DNA of 64,000 bases from Orobanche coerulescens (taxonomy: Eukaryota > Streptophyta > Magnoliopsida > Lamiales > Orobanchaceae): contig CM065801.1 in NCBI GenBank assembly GCA_033398695.1, forward strand, positions 54,694,358 to 54,758,357, written 5' to 3'. Below are positions 10,670-21,960 of this stretch, one piece after another (within the stretch, counting starts at the first letter, position 1; each line of letters opens with the position of its first letter). The position numbers and the translations under genes are program-made. Below the pieces are notes generated by a model. It searched no databases. It saw only the letters and a list, made by a program, of their open reading frames with translations, and was not told the origin of the DNA.

Positions 10670-12859
10670 ATATCAGCGGACGGAGTTCAGGTAGACCCGA
10701 AGAAATTCGAAGCAATCTTGGAATGGGAATCTCCTAATAACGTGAAAGAAGTCCGAAGTTTCTTGGGACTTGCTGGATATTATCGCCGTTTTGTAGAAGG
10801 ATTTTTCAAAATTGCTCGTTCGCTTACTCAGTTGTTGCAGAAGACTCAAAAATTCATATGGAATGAGAAATGCCAGGCTAGTTTTGATGAACTTAAGAGA
10901 AGACTGACGACAGCACCTATACTAGCGTTACCAGATGGAACCGATGGATTCGTTGTTTACAGCGATGCTTCAAATCAGGGTCTGGGATGCGTGTTGATGC
11001 AAAAGGATAGGTTGATTGCCTATGCCTCTCGATAGTTGAAACCATACGAAGTAAATTACCCGACTCATGATTTGGAGTTAGCAGTTGTAGTCTTTGCCTT
11101 GAAAATTTGGCGACATTATTTGTACGACACTCATTGTCAGATCTTCACAGATCATAAGAACCTCAAGTATATTTTCAATCAGAAGGAATTAAACATGAGG
11201 CAGCGAAGGTGGCTGGAATTGATCAAGGATTACGACCTGGAAATCCTCTATCATCCAGGCAAAGCAAACGTGGTAGCTGATGCACTGAGCCGCAAACCTG
11301 TTTCTCTTCGAGTGTTGGAAGCGCTTACTTCCAAAACCAGTATTCAACGAGAATTGATCCACAAAGGGATTGAAGTATGATCACAAGGAGTCCAAGGGCA
11401 GTTGTGTGTAATGGAACTAACTTCGTCGTTAGTCCAAGAAATCAAATCTAAGCAGATGGATGATTCTCTAATTCTTCGGTTACGTGATGAAGTGAGCAAA
11501 GGGAAGGCCCCAGGATTCGTGATATAGGATGATGGAGTTCTGATATTTTAGAGTCGACTTTGCGTCCCCGATGACGATGTATTGAGGCAGACTATCATGA
11601 AGGAAGCTCACAGCGCACCCTATTCTGTTCACCCGGGCACCAGTAAGATGTATAAGGACCTAAAACAAAATTTCTGGTGGGAAAATATGAAGAAGGACGT
11701 AGCGGAATACGTTTCGAAATGTTTAACCTGTCAGCAGGTTAAGATTGAACATCAGCGGCCTGTCGGGATGTTAAAGCCACTTCCGATTCCTGAGTGGAAG
11801 TGGGAGGATATATCGATGGACTTCATCACCAATATGCCAAAGACCAAGATGGAAATGAACATAATTTAGGTTATAGTTGATCGACTAACCAAGTCGGCTC
11901 ATTTCCTGGGTATTAAAGACACTTGGGGACCCGAAAAGTTGGCACGAGTGTTTATTACGGAGATAGTCCGTTTGCATGGAACACCGAAAACCATTATTTT
12001 GGATCGAGATGGTCGCTTCGTGTCGCATTTTTGGAAGGCAGTTCACAAGGCCTTGGGAACTGAGTTGAACTTTAGCACGGCCTATCATCCTCAGATGGAC
12101 GGTCAGTCCGAAAGGACTATACAGACAGTAGAGGATATGCTTAGAGCTTGTGCCTTAGATTGGTCAACCGATTGGCAGGTTCATTTGCCATTGATTGAAT
12201 TCACCTACAACAATAGTTGGCATGCTTCCATTAAGATGGCACCGTTTGAAGCGTTGTATGGAAGAAAATGCAGATCACCTATGTGTTGGGATGACTCTTC
12301 TGCCTTGATCAGGACGGAACCAGAGTTGATAGTTCAGACCCAAGAGAAGGTAGCCCTGATTCGCGAAAGGCTGCTAACTGCCTAGAGTCGACAGAAGTCT
12401 TATGCAGATGTGCGCCGTCGCTTGTTGGAGTTTGAGATTGGGGACCATGTATTATTCAAGGTTTCTCCTACTCGGGGAATCTTCCATTTTGGAAGGAAAG
12501 AAAAGCTGAGTCCGAGATATATCGGGCCATTCGAGATCCTTGAAAGAGTTGGGGAGTTGGCGTATAGGTTGGCCTTACCGCCATCACTGAGTCACATTCA
12601 TAATGTATTCCACGTATCCCAATTGCGGAAATATATATCGGATCCTAGTCATGTCATCGATTTTGGCGAGATTGAAGTGGCTAATGATGGCTCGTTCGAA
12701 AAAAAGCCAATCAAGATACTCAAGAGTCGAGTCAAGCAATTAAGGAATAAACCGATCTCCTTGGTTAAAGTTCAGTGGTCTCGACATGGAGTCGAAGAAG
12801 CATCTTGGGAGACTGAGGATAATATGAATTCGAGATACCCGGAATTGTTTTCGTTTTAA
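10670..12859 (+). pseudogene. pol: Chromovirus pol fragment: RNase H, integrase, chromodomain
   Basis: One reading frame runs through the whole fragment with no frameshift but six stops (11033, 11378, 11525, 11549, 11867, 12383). It starts in the RT connection ([23 protein letters not shown]). RNase H follows with YSDAS, ELAVV, TDHKNL and ADALSR. Integrase has the His/Cys zinc region ending CLTCQQVK, the DDE residues in SMDFI, LDRDGRF and YHPQMDGQSERT, then a GPF motif (PRYIGPFEIL). The C-terminal chromodomain (VKVQWSRHGVEEASWE...) can bind chromatin marks. Most stops look like CAG to TAG or TGG to TAG/TGA, as expected from C-to-T decay. Confidence 0.9.
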
Positions 12860-13045
12860 GTTTCGGACCGAAACTTCTTTTTAGAAGGGTAGTATGTAAT
12901 GCCCGAATAATCATTGTGTATTTATCCTGTATTCGATCTTGTAAGATTCGACTTTGTGATGTTATTAATCGAAGATTGGTTTCCCGTATTCGTATCCTTA
13001 CGTTTTTGTATCTCCGACACTTTGCATGCATGGTTCTGCACGTCA

Positions 13046-13412
13046 TAACGTATGTTATATGTTGATCTTAGCATACGCTATGACTGCAATATAACGTACG
13101 TTATCTCTTTAGCTTAACGTACGTAAGCTTCGGTCAATTTGTGATCAGACAAGGGTCGGCGTGTTGGGGCCGTGTCAACCTGGATGACTTTCCAGCTAAG
13201 CAAGTCAACGGACTTAACGTACACTAAGGGGGGTTGTTAACATACGCTAAGGTTCTAGCGATTACATACGTAAAATCTGTACGCTAATGTACGTAAGCCA
13301 ATGCCAGAAACAGGTCAGTGAGCTCTGGACAGACAATAACGTACGCTAATCTTCAAGACTAGCGTACGCTAAGAGTGTTACGTACGTAATGTATTGTGTT
13401 TATCGTACGTAA
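13046..13412. promoter_or_regulatory. ACGT palindrome array in the Tekay copy 2 LTR
   Basis: Sites include TAACGTATGTTA, TAACGTACGTTA and TTACGTACGTAA with many one-base variants (TACGCTA). It lies just upstream of the TATA box, as in the gag-only element, so position and motif are conserved while spacers are not. Confidence 0.65.
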
Positions 13413-13423
13413 TGGTTAGATTT

Positions 13424-13432
13424 CTATTTATA
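13424..13432 (+). promoter_or_regulatory. TATA box of Tekay copy 2 LTR
   Basis: CTATTTATA lies directly after the palindrome array and before a CT-rich stretch typical of plant transcript starts (expected near 13460). Confidence 0.5.
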
Positions 13433-14639
13433 GACCTCAACCCCCATTTCATTTCTCACCCTCACCTTGGCCGATCTCCGTGTTCTTGAGACTATCCCTC
13501 ACCATTTATCCCTCATATCATCATCTGGGCCGATTTTTGGGAGGCTTAAACCTTGTGGAGTGGTGTTCAAGCTTCCGGTGAAGAGTTTCTTCAAGATTTT
13601 CATTGTTCTTCCCATCTTTGAGGTATGTTAGTCTTACACCAAGATGAAGATTATGTTCTTAGTTTTATTATGAGCTTTTCGCAGAGGTTATTGAGATTGT
13701 TATGCCGTAGTGAATCCAACACCATGCTAGGAAGATTGTATTGGGTGAATTAAGGTTTCCATTGTTATTAGTTGAACCATAATCTTTACCAACTTTAAGA
13801 ATGGAATTTTTTGAGATGAACACACCTTGTTGATGCTTTCGTAACACTCTTTTAAGGAATAAAGTGTTAAGGCTTACCCACTGTATAAGATGAATTCAAG
13901 AAGGTTAATGTGAAGGGTGTTCAATTATAACTCTTGCCTTAGATGAACTTGTTGTTAATCTACTTGGATGATTAGAACTAGGAAAGGATATTTGGGACAA
14001 TCATTTGAATGTAGAACTTGATAATAGAACTACTCGCGGAAGAACAAGAATCGTATAGGTGAATTAACCTAGAACTAGATTGATCATGATTATCTCATTA
14101 CGTATCATTGTCGCAACCGAACCAAACAATTGAGTTGATAATTGGAATTAAAGTATGGCGCTTAGTGGTAAGATAAATACCTTTGGAATTGTAGACACTG
14201 AATTTGTGCCCCATTGTGATCTCGTGAATTTACATGCCTTTTCCAAACTTAGGATTTGTCAGGAGATAGGACCGAGAGCCGATCATTCATTATTGATATC
14301 TCGATTATAACTTAGGGCGTTCGGTGCTCGTGCGTTAGTTTCGTGAGGTTGTTGAATTCCTTGTTATTCCCTTGTACAAGGTGATCGATCGAGGAGCGGC
14401 GACCTTCAGACGTGTTGACATTCGTTGGAGTATTTAGTTCTTGCCATCTTTGAGGCAAGTATCGTATTTGAAAATTTGTTAATATTGGGATCCTTTAATC
14501 ATGCATACAATTTATTCATGTTGTTTGGACATGAGCTTAGTTCCTTTGAATTATCATGGTATTCGTTATTGATTTCTTGAATGTTCATGTTAATGGACAT
14601 ATCGATTTGGCATATGTTTATGCATGGGTTGTGTTTGTG

Positions 14640-14845
14640 TATGTTGTGATGATCCGAAGGAATCGAGCGATCTATGCTGAGGGTGATGGATCGGATGTCC
14701 ACCATGCGTTGGTCCGACAGAATCATCATGGGGATCTATGTTGAGGGCGGTGGATCGTTGGACGGGTTTTTCACCATGCGTTGGTCCGACGGGATCATCA
14801 TGGGGATCTATACTGAGGGCGTTGGATCGTTGGATTACCCTGTGT
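14640..14845 (+). repeat. 72-bp tandem repeat, about 2.6 units
   Basis: ACCATGCGTTGGTCCGAC recurs at 14701 and 14773, with a degenerate partial unit to the left. It lies upstream of the conserved hairpin, where the other Tekay-type LTRs also carry unrelated minisatellites. Confidence 0.8.
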
Positions 14846-14978
14846 TATGTTGATGGAATCATGTGGATTCGCATCGTTGGATTCCAGTGGTGGAAGTCCG
14901 TTTTATGTAATTTATGATGCATTGTTGTTGCATATCCGATTTATGTATTATGATACTTGTACTAGCATCGTTTTGCTA

Positions 14979-15066
14979 ACCCCTTTAGGGGTGGAAATTT
15001 GTTGTGATGTTCAGGTAGCTGAGGAGCGGGGAAGCAACTACAGTACCAACATGACGATGAAGTGGC
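14979..15066 (+). promoter_or_regulatory. Conserved CCCC/GGGG hairpin module
   Basis: ACCCC-TTTA-GGGGT is a perfect five-base stem, followed by TTCAGGTA and GAGGAG, the same order as in the other two LTR families of this type. Confidence 0.5.
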
Positions 15067-15298
15067 TCAGTGATGTAAATTGATGTTGTCTTGCTTTCTA
15101 GTTATTTTTCAGTACTCGAGTACGCGTATTTTGTTGGTGTTTGGAATGTTTGTAATAATGGACTCATCTGAATTGTTGAACTGATTTTGAATTATATCCT
15201 TATGGTATTGTTTTCCGTATTTCTTAAATTAGCCTTGTAAATTCTTATATAAAGGATTTACGGCGCTGTAATTATTCCGAATATATCGGGGTGTTACA

Positions 15299-15624
15299 TA
15301 TTATATTTATATATTCGTTATTGATGTAAATTTATTTTTTATGAGAGTTTGTGGTACTTAGTATGATCTCATATGAATATATAATATTATCTCATGATTC
15401 TTTTAGATAGTGGTATTGATAGATTATTTAATGATCTAATTAAAATATTTGTATATTTATTTTTTATTGTGGTGATATAATGGACAAATATAAAGTTTTT
15501 CAATTGTGGTAGTGTAATAAATAATATAGTGAACAATTAAAAATATTTATATATTTATGAAGTATTTTTATATTATATTTTGGACTTTTAAAAATAAAAT
15601 AAAAAATAAAAATAAAATGTAAGA
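15299..15624. other. AT-rich stretch without recognisable feature
   Basis: Very AT-rich sequence. The open frame on the minus strand (15500-15940) shows no motif and crosses low-complexity sequence, so it is not called. Confidence 0.5.
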
Positions 15625-15762
15625 AAAGGCCCGTGGGCCGAGCCAAGCCCGCCCGGGGTGGGCCGCGGGCCTCGGTTTTAGGCCCAGAAAAAACGGGCCT
15701 TTTTGGCCTGGCCCAGAAAATGCCCGCCCATTTTTTGCCCAGGCCATTTGCCAGGTCTACTA
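15625..15762 (-). repeat. Terminal fragment of a hAT-like non-autonomous element
   Basis: GC-rich GGCCC/GGGCC repeats end in GCCAGGTCTA; read on the minus strand, TAGACCTGGCAAA resembles hAT terminal repeats. No matching opposite end was found to the left, so the other terminus is lost. Confidence 0.4.
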
Positions 15763-16345
15763 ACAAGCTCAAGTTTAGGGAAAATAGATACAAAGGAACA
15801 TAATGCTCATTATGTGGCCAACGCTCAAGTAGGCAAATTAAGAAATTAACGATTATTAAGAAATTAACGATTATCGGGTAGGTCAAATAGATTGAAGGGT
15901 TTAATAAAAACCGCCTAAAATCACTTTCACTAGTTTGCATACACTTATGGTTTCGAATAAGATATCAAGACAAGTTCTAAATTCTTAAAACGTGAATGGT
16001 AAACTCAACGTTAAACTTGAATAATTAATCATGCTCCAAGGCACACAAGTTAACAATTTGTTCATACCTCCAAGATATTAAACTACTTAACCAATTTCCA
16101 CCCTTTTGATTATCTACAATTTTTTCCTCAACTTGTATATCCAAATAACGAAATAAATTCCGAGGTATCCAAGACAAGAGTTTATTCTCCCAAGTTTTTA
16201 TCAAAATCCAAAATAATCGAACGAAACAAAAACAAAAGTACAACAATACCAACTAAAACAACAAAAAAGAACTGAAAAATAGATATGCTAAAGCAGTAAA
16301 CCTAAAATGCATACTACATGCAATGCAAAAATTAGAAAAAAATAC

Positions 16346-16444
16346 AAGTATTTTCTTGACCCAAAACCTTTCCCCCAAACTTGAATTAAATGATAGGATT
16401 ACTAAGGGAAACATAGAATTTAATCGTCGAGGTCAAGAAATACT
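16346..16444 (-). repeat. Hairpin with purine-tract loop, conserved with the other Athila copy
   Basis: AAGTATTTTCTTGACC on the left pairs with GGTCAAGAAATACT on the right. Between them, on the minus strand, is CAAGTTTGGGGG. The intact Athila copy has the same design at 38010-38119. Confidence 0.65.
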
Positions 16445-16795
16445 CACAGGCAAACTATGTAGGAGGAGCTTCCGAACGACACGACCCATGTCATATGACA
16501 CAGTCGTGTTATGCCTGTGCCCAATTTCGTCCTTTGGAGCTGTTTTCCTGCAAAATAGATATCAAAACTTGAACCGATCAGTCCAAAAACTAAAAATAAG
16601 CTAAACAAAGCTAAATTAGAACCTCGTAAGACAAAAATTAACGAACTAACAAAAATGAAAGAAAGATATACAAAACCCTTGGATTGCCTCCCAACAAGTG
16701 CTAAGTTTAACGTCTTCAGCCAGACACCTGTTTCATTCATCCCGGATCACTCGGTGAGCTCTTACTACATGTAATTTTATCGGGAGGTTATCTAT

Positions 16796-17100
16796 TTATC
16801 GAGGGGTCATAAAAAATACGACATCTTCACCATGAGTCCTAATCGTCAGTTCTCCTCGATCCACATCAATTAAGGCTCTTGCAGTGGCTAAGAATGGACG
16901 TCCAAGTATTACTAGACCATCTTGCTTCCCATCATTATCAAGCACTATGAAATCAACGGGGATGGTGAACTTATCAATCTTTAAAAATACATCCTCCATA
17001 ATTACCCTTGGGTAAGCCAAAGATCGATCTACGAACTATAAGTCTATTGGAAGATTGACTTAGCTCTCTCAATCCAAGCATCCTAAAAATAGAAAAAGAT
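16796..17100 (-). pseudogene. Athila aspartic protease fragment
   Basis: The C-terminal half of an Athila/Tat-type retropepsin is readable (YPRVIMEDVFLKIDKF..., LVILGRPFLATARALIDV...). The active-site segment is not recognisable, and frames are broken before it. The ILGRPFL motif and following DV...GELT are typical of this lineage. RT should follow, but the sequence jumps to the post-pol region. Confidence 0.75.
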
Positions 17101-17484
17101 CAAATGTTGACACTTAAACCATGACCACATAATACAATATTTAATATAAAACCTAAAATAGAACAAGGAATTGAGAAACTCCCTGGATCCTTCATCTTTT
17201 GGGTTAGGCGCTCCAATTATTTTTTCTGTGACATCATGGCTTGCAAGAAAACTTCAAAAATTTTCTTCTCCTCGATATGTTCAATATCGGATCGATCTTT
17301 CACCTCATCAATGGAAACTACCAAATCAGCTTCTTTAAACAACACGGCCTCGTCTTCGTCCTCATTCTCCGGTTCTGGCAGCTCTTCATTCACATGGAAA
17401 GAGAAAATAGCATTGCATTGTGCTTTTGGGTTCGTCTAGGTGTTGCTCGGAAATTTGCCCTTTTGATGTTGGCTCCCTATGACC

Positions 17485-18780
17485 TTAGCAAATTGACCAA
17501 TTTGTCTCTAGATTTTTCATTTGAGCTACAACATTGGTTGCTAATTGAGTCATCTGATTTTTAATCCGATGGATCTTATCTTCATCTCGTGTGAACCGAC
17601 TCCTTGTCTCTGTCATGAAGGTAGCAAGTATATTCTCCAAATTCAGACTAGATTTGGGCTCCTCGACCACCTCGCCATTTGATACCTTAAATCTAGTGGG
17701 AGGTTCTAAAGCATTAATGGGATTCTCGTAGCTGAGATTCTCGTGATTCCTATTGGAAGGATGATTAAACCCTGGAGGTGGGTTATTTCGATCATTATTG
17801 AAATTCTGATTGTTGATGTAATGAGTCTCCTCCAAATGATTCGATGGTAGTGTATCTGCTAAAGGTTTTACCCTTGAATCCATTCCAGTAGTCAATGCGC
17901 CCAACTGGTTTGTGAGAAGAGACATTAGGGCCATTAAGGTTCTAATAGGATCCGAATCGGAGAAGTCAGCCATTTTATTCATATTCGTCCTCTTAGTATG
18001 CCACTGATAACTGTTCATAGCCATCTCCTCGATCAATTCATATGCTTCCTCCGCGCTCCTTGCTAGTAATGCCCTTCCGCTGATGCATCCATAAGATTTA
18101 TCGTCTCTCTGACCAACCCATTGTAAAAGAAACACATCTGTTTGTCTTCCAAAAAATCATGGCGAGGACATCATCTCAACAAATCCTTGAAGGGTTCCCA
18201 CGCCTCATTCAACTTCTCCGAGTCCATCTGTCGGAACTACATGATTCCACTCTTCAATCTCATTATCTTGTTTGGTGGGAAGAACTTGAATAAAAATATT
18301 TCACTCAACTCGTCCCATGTACTTATGTTGCCCAAAGAAAGAGTTCCAAGCCAACTACCAGCCTTCTCTCTCAAGCAAAATGGAAATATTCTTAATCTTA
18401 TCACATCACCAGGCACCCCATTCATTTGTGATGATATCACAAAATTGGAGAAAATGGAAAAATGGGTGTACGGGTCCTCAGAGGCAAATTTCCGAAACTG
18501 ATTCGGCTGAACCATCGATATTAAGGAAGGTTTCAACTACAAATTGATAGGAACATGTGCGATTCCCCATAATTTCGATCAAGCCTCAGTCGAAATCTGC
18601 CATGAATCGAGTGTGTTCGAGTGGCCGGTTGTTGAATTTGTGCGGCCCCGTTGAGCATATTATTACGAGTTGCAGCATTCCCCTGATTTGTTATTACCTC
18701 CTCGGTTCTAACGTTATCCCTACACTTCTTCCATCTCGTCGGGTAAGTTTCTCCTTAGTTTCCTAGCGGTTGCACTTGAC
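17485..18780 (-). pseudogene. gag: Athila gag, degraded
   Basis: Two open pieces are visible on the minus strand. The upstream one (18536-18237) contains NQFRKFASEDPYTHFSIF and the LRIFPFCLREKAGSWL segment of the retrotransposon gag core. The downstream one (18135-17485) has SAEEAYELIEEMAMNSYQW, an Asn/Pro-rich linker and a coiled-coil-like tail (KIHRIKNQMTQLATN). Frames are shifted near 18140-18230, and the N-terminus is broken up to about 18780. The family is clear, but no product is expected. Confidence 0.8.
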
Positions 18781-18959
18781 TTTCAAGCAAATGCTTCGAC
18801 TTCTAGAATAAAAGCTTTTAAAGGCTTCTTCGATGAATGGGTGTTCATGCAAATCCTGAAATAGGATCAAAGTAAAAACGGGAGTAACGAAATAAAATAA
18901 AACAAACACAATAAAAAATATCTGAAGACTAGAAACACTTGTCATAATATCAATACTAA

Positions 18960-19190
18960 TAAAAATTGTTTGGTGTTTATTTTGCTACCTCCAAGTATAC
19001 GTAGTAGATATAAAAAGTGGCGAGCAAGGTCATATCCACAAAGACTAATTATTCTTATTATATCAAGTATTAGATTCTAGTGTTTCCAATTTTATCTAGA
19101 CGATCGAAGTTTTTTTGAGAATATAAATAATTAATGACTAAAATAATAAAATAAAATTGAACAAGTCGCAGTATTTAAAACGAAGAAAAT
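18960..19190 (-). repeat. Probable LTR remnant of minus-strand Athila
   Basis: Read on the minus strand, this resembles the 3' end of the Athila LTR near 41220-41279 (GACCT...CTTGCT..., ...ACTTG). The similarity is weak and boundaries are uncertain. Confidence 0.35.
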
Positions 19191-19192
19191 TT

Positions 19193-19462
19193 ATGGAAGA
19201 TTGTTATTTTATTTAATTAGATTAGATTTGATTTATTTATATTAGGTTATTATTTCTTGTCCTCTTAAGTTATTTAGTATTATAAATAGGAGTTTAGAAT
19301 TATTGCAAGGGAGTTGATTGATGAATTAAAAATATATTGGGTTTATATCCCTTTCCGTGTTATTAATCGTTCTTCTTTGGTATTCATAGAATAAATCAAT
19401 GGAGTTAAAACGTTTAATCACGTTTACGTTCTTCTGGGTATTCTCAGAGTCAACGGACCCAC
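19193..19462 (+). repeat. 5' LTR (5'-truncated) of small gag-only element
   Basis: Highly similar to 21181-21450; includes TATAAATAGG near 19275 as a possible TATA box. Confidence 0.7.
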
Positions 19463-19498
19463 CGCTTCAGTTGGTATGCAGAGTCGGTAACGACTCCT

Positions 19499-20018
19499 GT
19501 GATGTCTCCCAGAAGCAGTTCTAGGCATCACCATGATGTTTCTCTCCTTCCGGAGAAGATTGCGAATGTCACTCAAACTCTTGAAGATTTGCACCACCAA
19601 CAGCGAGATATCTTCAATCGGGTCTCTCACCTCCCTCCATCTCGCCATATCCACCATTTCCCAGACAATCCTCACCTCAAATCCACCCCATCCACCAAAT
19701 TTCCTGATTACACCAATCAGAAATTTCAAAACTTCAACAAGGTGAACGAACGATTCATGCCTACTCGACAGAGTTTTCTCAAATCCTTGGTCAAATTGAC
19801 ATTCATGAATCACAAAAACAGTTGGTGTCTCAATACATTAAAGGATTGCGTTTGCAATTTCAGGAGCAGATGAAATTGTTCAACCTTGAATCTCTCTTTG
19901 AGGCACATGAATACGCAACTGTGCTGGAACGTCAGTTCTACCGCCGCCGGCGTCACACCGCCGCCAACACGGCTCCACCACATGCAAATCAGAGGCCCAC
20001 GGCTCATCCATCTACAGA
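19499..20018 (+). pseudogene. gag: Gag remnant of small LTR element
   Basis: The frame from MSPRSSSRHHHD has a coiled-coil-like segment (TLEDLHHQQRDIFNRV) common at gag N-termini. From about 19755 the coding trace moves to another frame (GQIDIHESQKQ, then YIKGLRLQFQEQM and FEAHEYATVLERQ), the C-terminal part of a gag core. The middle of the core is missing. No zinc knuckle is seen. Three frames are needed to read it, so it is not functional. Confidence 0.6.
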
Positions 20019-20913
20019 TTGGAGAGCTTGCGTTCGAACGGCGCTCGTGCACGATCCGCGAACATTTCGTGCTCTCCCCAGCGCCGATTATCGGCGAGAA
20101 TTTCTGCTCCACCGGAGCAAAACTTCCGTGCCGAATCTCTCGATGAGGATGAGATACCTGACAACTGGGGACCACAAATTTTCCAACCGACGGACGATAA
20201 TGAAATGGACAATCTTGGATGGATTTTTCTGGCGGAGCAGCATGACCTGAATGACACAAATACTTCAGCGGCTGCGTACGACGATGAAGATTTGCCAAAT
20301 TTCTCAGTGGCATTTTCTGACGAGGAAGACGATGGCACAGCACAATGCTTTGCGTATAATAAGAAGATCCCCGCTGTAAAAGATTGCTGCTATAAAGACA
20401 TTGAAGATGACAAGGGGCAATTCCTTCTTCCAGATTTTCACAGCGACGAAGATGACAGAGTATAACGAAGAAGATGAGACAACGTATGTTGATGACGATG
20501 GTGTATTAGGTTCTGCTGCCCTAATTGCTCACAACGGGCCTCCTCAGTTGGTTGAACAAATTGGGCCTTTATCGATGGACATAATTGGCCGCTTTAGCCC
20601 TATTCCAATTTTTGAAGAAGTGAGACCCGCATATGATAAGGATGATCAATTTCAACCACATGGGCTTTCAACATTAAACGACGACGTTGAGACAAATAAT
20701 TTGTTTGGTGGAAATGGGTTTGATCATTGGATACCATTATTTAGGTTTCGAGACAATTTAGAGGATGCGCATTTTGGGCCAGTGTTTGATGAAGATCGTG
20801 TTGAAAAAGAGGAGTGTATAGTTGAGCCCATGCTTCCTGTTTATAATACTGAGCTTGAAGATGAATCTTGCAAAATTTTTGATACGAACCTCACTGATGA
20901 TATTGATTTCTAA
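20019..20913 (+). pseudogene. Acidic Asp/Glu-rich ORF following gag, function unknown
   Basis: Two overlapping frames (20019-20465 and 20401-20913) encode strongly acidic protein, for example DEDEIPDNWG, FSDEEDDGTAQ, and later FDEDRVEKEECIVEP ending in DDIDF. They are best seen as one coding region split by a frameshift near 20460. I recognise no enzyme motif. Similar acidic stretches occur in some Ty3/gypsy polyproteins, but I cannot assign a role. Confidence 0.5.
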
Positions 20914-21122
20914 TCCGCAACTAATTATTATTATTTTATTAATAATGATAGTTATTTTGTTGGTAATTTTTCGAGTCTCCCTACTGCCTACCGCCTCAAG
21001 ACTTTGGGTCACGTACACACTACTGACATTTTCGAACTCAAATATTTAGAGGCATTATGTTATTCCTTTGAAGACGAGATTGGTTTCGATTCGAGGACGA
21101 ATCGTTTCGAAGAGGGAGAGAA

Positions 21123-21450
21123 TGATGGAGACAAGATCGTGATAACGATCTTGGATTATTCTATGAAGATTTGGAGAACCATGAAGATTGTTATTTTATT
21201 TAATTAGATTAGATTTGATTTATTTATATTGGGTTATTATTTCTTGTCCTCTAAGTTATTTAGTATTATAAATAGGAGTTTCAGAATTATTGTAAGGCAG
21301 TTGATTGATGAATTAAAAATATATTGGGTTTATATCCCTTTTCGTGTTATTAATCGTTCTTCTTCGATATTCATAGAATAAATCAACAGAGTTAATATGT
21401 TTAATCACGTTTACGTTCTTCCGGGTATTCTCAGAATCAACGGATCTACA
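21123..21450 (+). repeat. 3' LTR of small gag-only element
   Basis: It probably begins TGATGGAGAC after a GAGGGAGAGAA purine tract and ends CTACA. The part from 21181 matches the 5' LTR; the start is inferred. Confidence 0.55.
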
Positions 21451-21598
21451 TTCCCGCTGCGTCACTAGGACTTTAATGCAACCGGCATATAGAAGAATAC
21501 CAAGGAATACTCTTAAACGCGTATTCAACAATAATATTGCATTCAACGTGCTGGATTAATTGAATTTTTTGGAAAATTTGAAGGTTGTATATGTCTTA

Positions 21599-21957
21599 GG
21601 CCCTGTTCGATTCGGGCCCATTCGATTCGATTCGAGTCCATTCGATTCGATTCGATTCGATTCGAGTCCATTCGATTCGATTGATTCGATTCGGTTCTTC
21701 TTCTTCTTATTATTATTATTATTAATCTTAATTATTATTATTGTTATTATTACTAATAATATTACTATTATCGTTGTTGTTGTTAATTACTATTATTATT
21801 ATTATTATTTACGATTATTATTATTATTTACCCTTAATATATATTTGATTCGATTGATTCGATTCGATTCATTTCGTCCATTTCGATTCGATTGATTCGA
21901 TTTAGATCCATTCGATTCGATTCGATTCAGATTCATTCAGTCCAAAAGAACAGAGTC
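21599..21957. mobile_element. Tourist-like (PIF/Harbinger) MITE, 359 bp
   Basis: Terminal repeats GGCCCTGTTCGATTCGG and, inverted at the right end, GACTCTGTTCTTTTGGA are flanked by TTA on both sides, the classic target duplication of this superfamily. The interior has an ATTCG minisatellite at both ends and an (ATT)n-rich core. No coding capacity. Confidence 0.7.
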
Positions 21958-21960
21958 TTA

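Larger units (their letters stand above)
10670..15298 (+). mobile_element. 3' half of a Tekay/Del chromovirus (copy 2)
   Basis: The end of RT, RNase H, integrase, chromodomain and a full 3' LTR are present; 5' LTR, gag, protease and most of RT are missing. The left side is fused to LTR C without any element boundary, which points to illegitimate recombination. A chromodomain after integrase and TGTAAT...GTTACA LTR ends fit the Tekay clade. Confidence 0.88.
12895..15298 (+). repeat. 3' LTR of Tekay copy 2, 2404 bp
   Basis: It begins TGTAATGCCC after a weak purine tract and ends GGGGTGTTACA. It contains an ACGT palindrome array, TATA box, a 72-bp tandem repeat and the conserved CCCC/GGGG hairpin. 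Overall order matches the gag-only LTR, but primary sequence has diverged greatly. Confidence 0.88.
15763..19190 (-). mobile_element. Decayed minus-strand Athila element with internal deletion
   Basis: Order on the minus strand: LTR tail (18960-19190), gag (18780-17485), protease fragment (17100-16796), a post-pol stretch with TTGTTGGGAGGCAA near 16700, a degenerate palindrome, a hairpin with a purine loop, and 3' sequence. The last parts align with the Athila copy on the plus strand around 35570 and 38010-38620. RT, RNase H, integrase and the extra ORF are absent. Confidence 0.75.
19190..21450 (+). mobile_element. Small gag-only LTR element with acidic ORF
   Basis: Direct repeats of about 270 bp (19193-19462 and 21181-21450) flank 1.7 kb. 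A primer-site-like sequence follows the first repeat (TTGGTATGCAGAG, about 19471), and a purine stretch (GAAGAGGGAGAGAATGATGG) precedes the second. Inside are gag remnants and acidic frames; no enzymes. The 5' LTR seems to lack its first 60 bases. It is a different family from the elements at 1-15298. Confidence 0.7.

Noticed and set aside
15500..15940. 146-codon minus-strand ORF
   Set aside because: It crosses AT-rich sequence, a hAT-like end and Athila 3' sequence, so it cannot be one gene.
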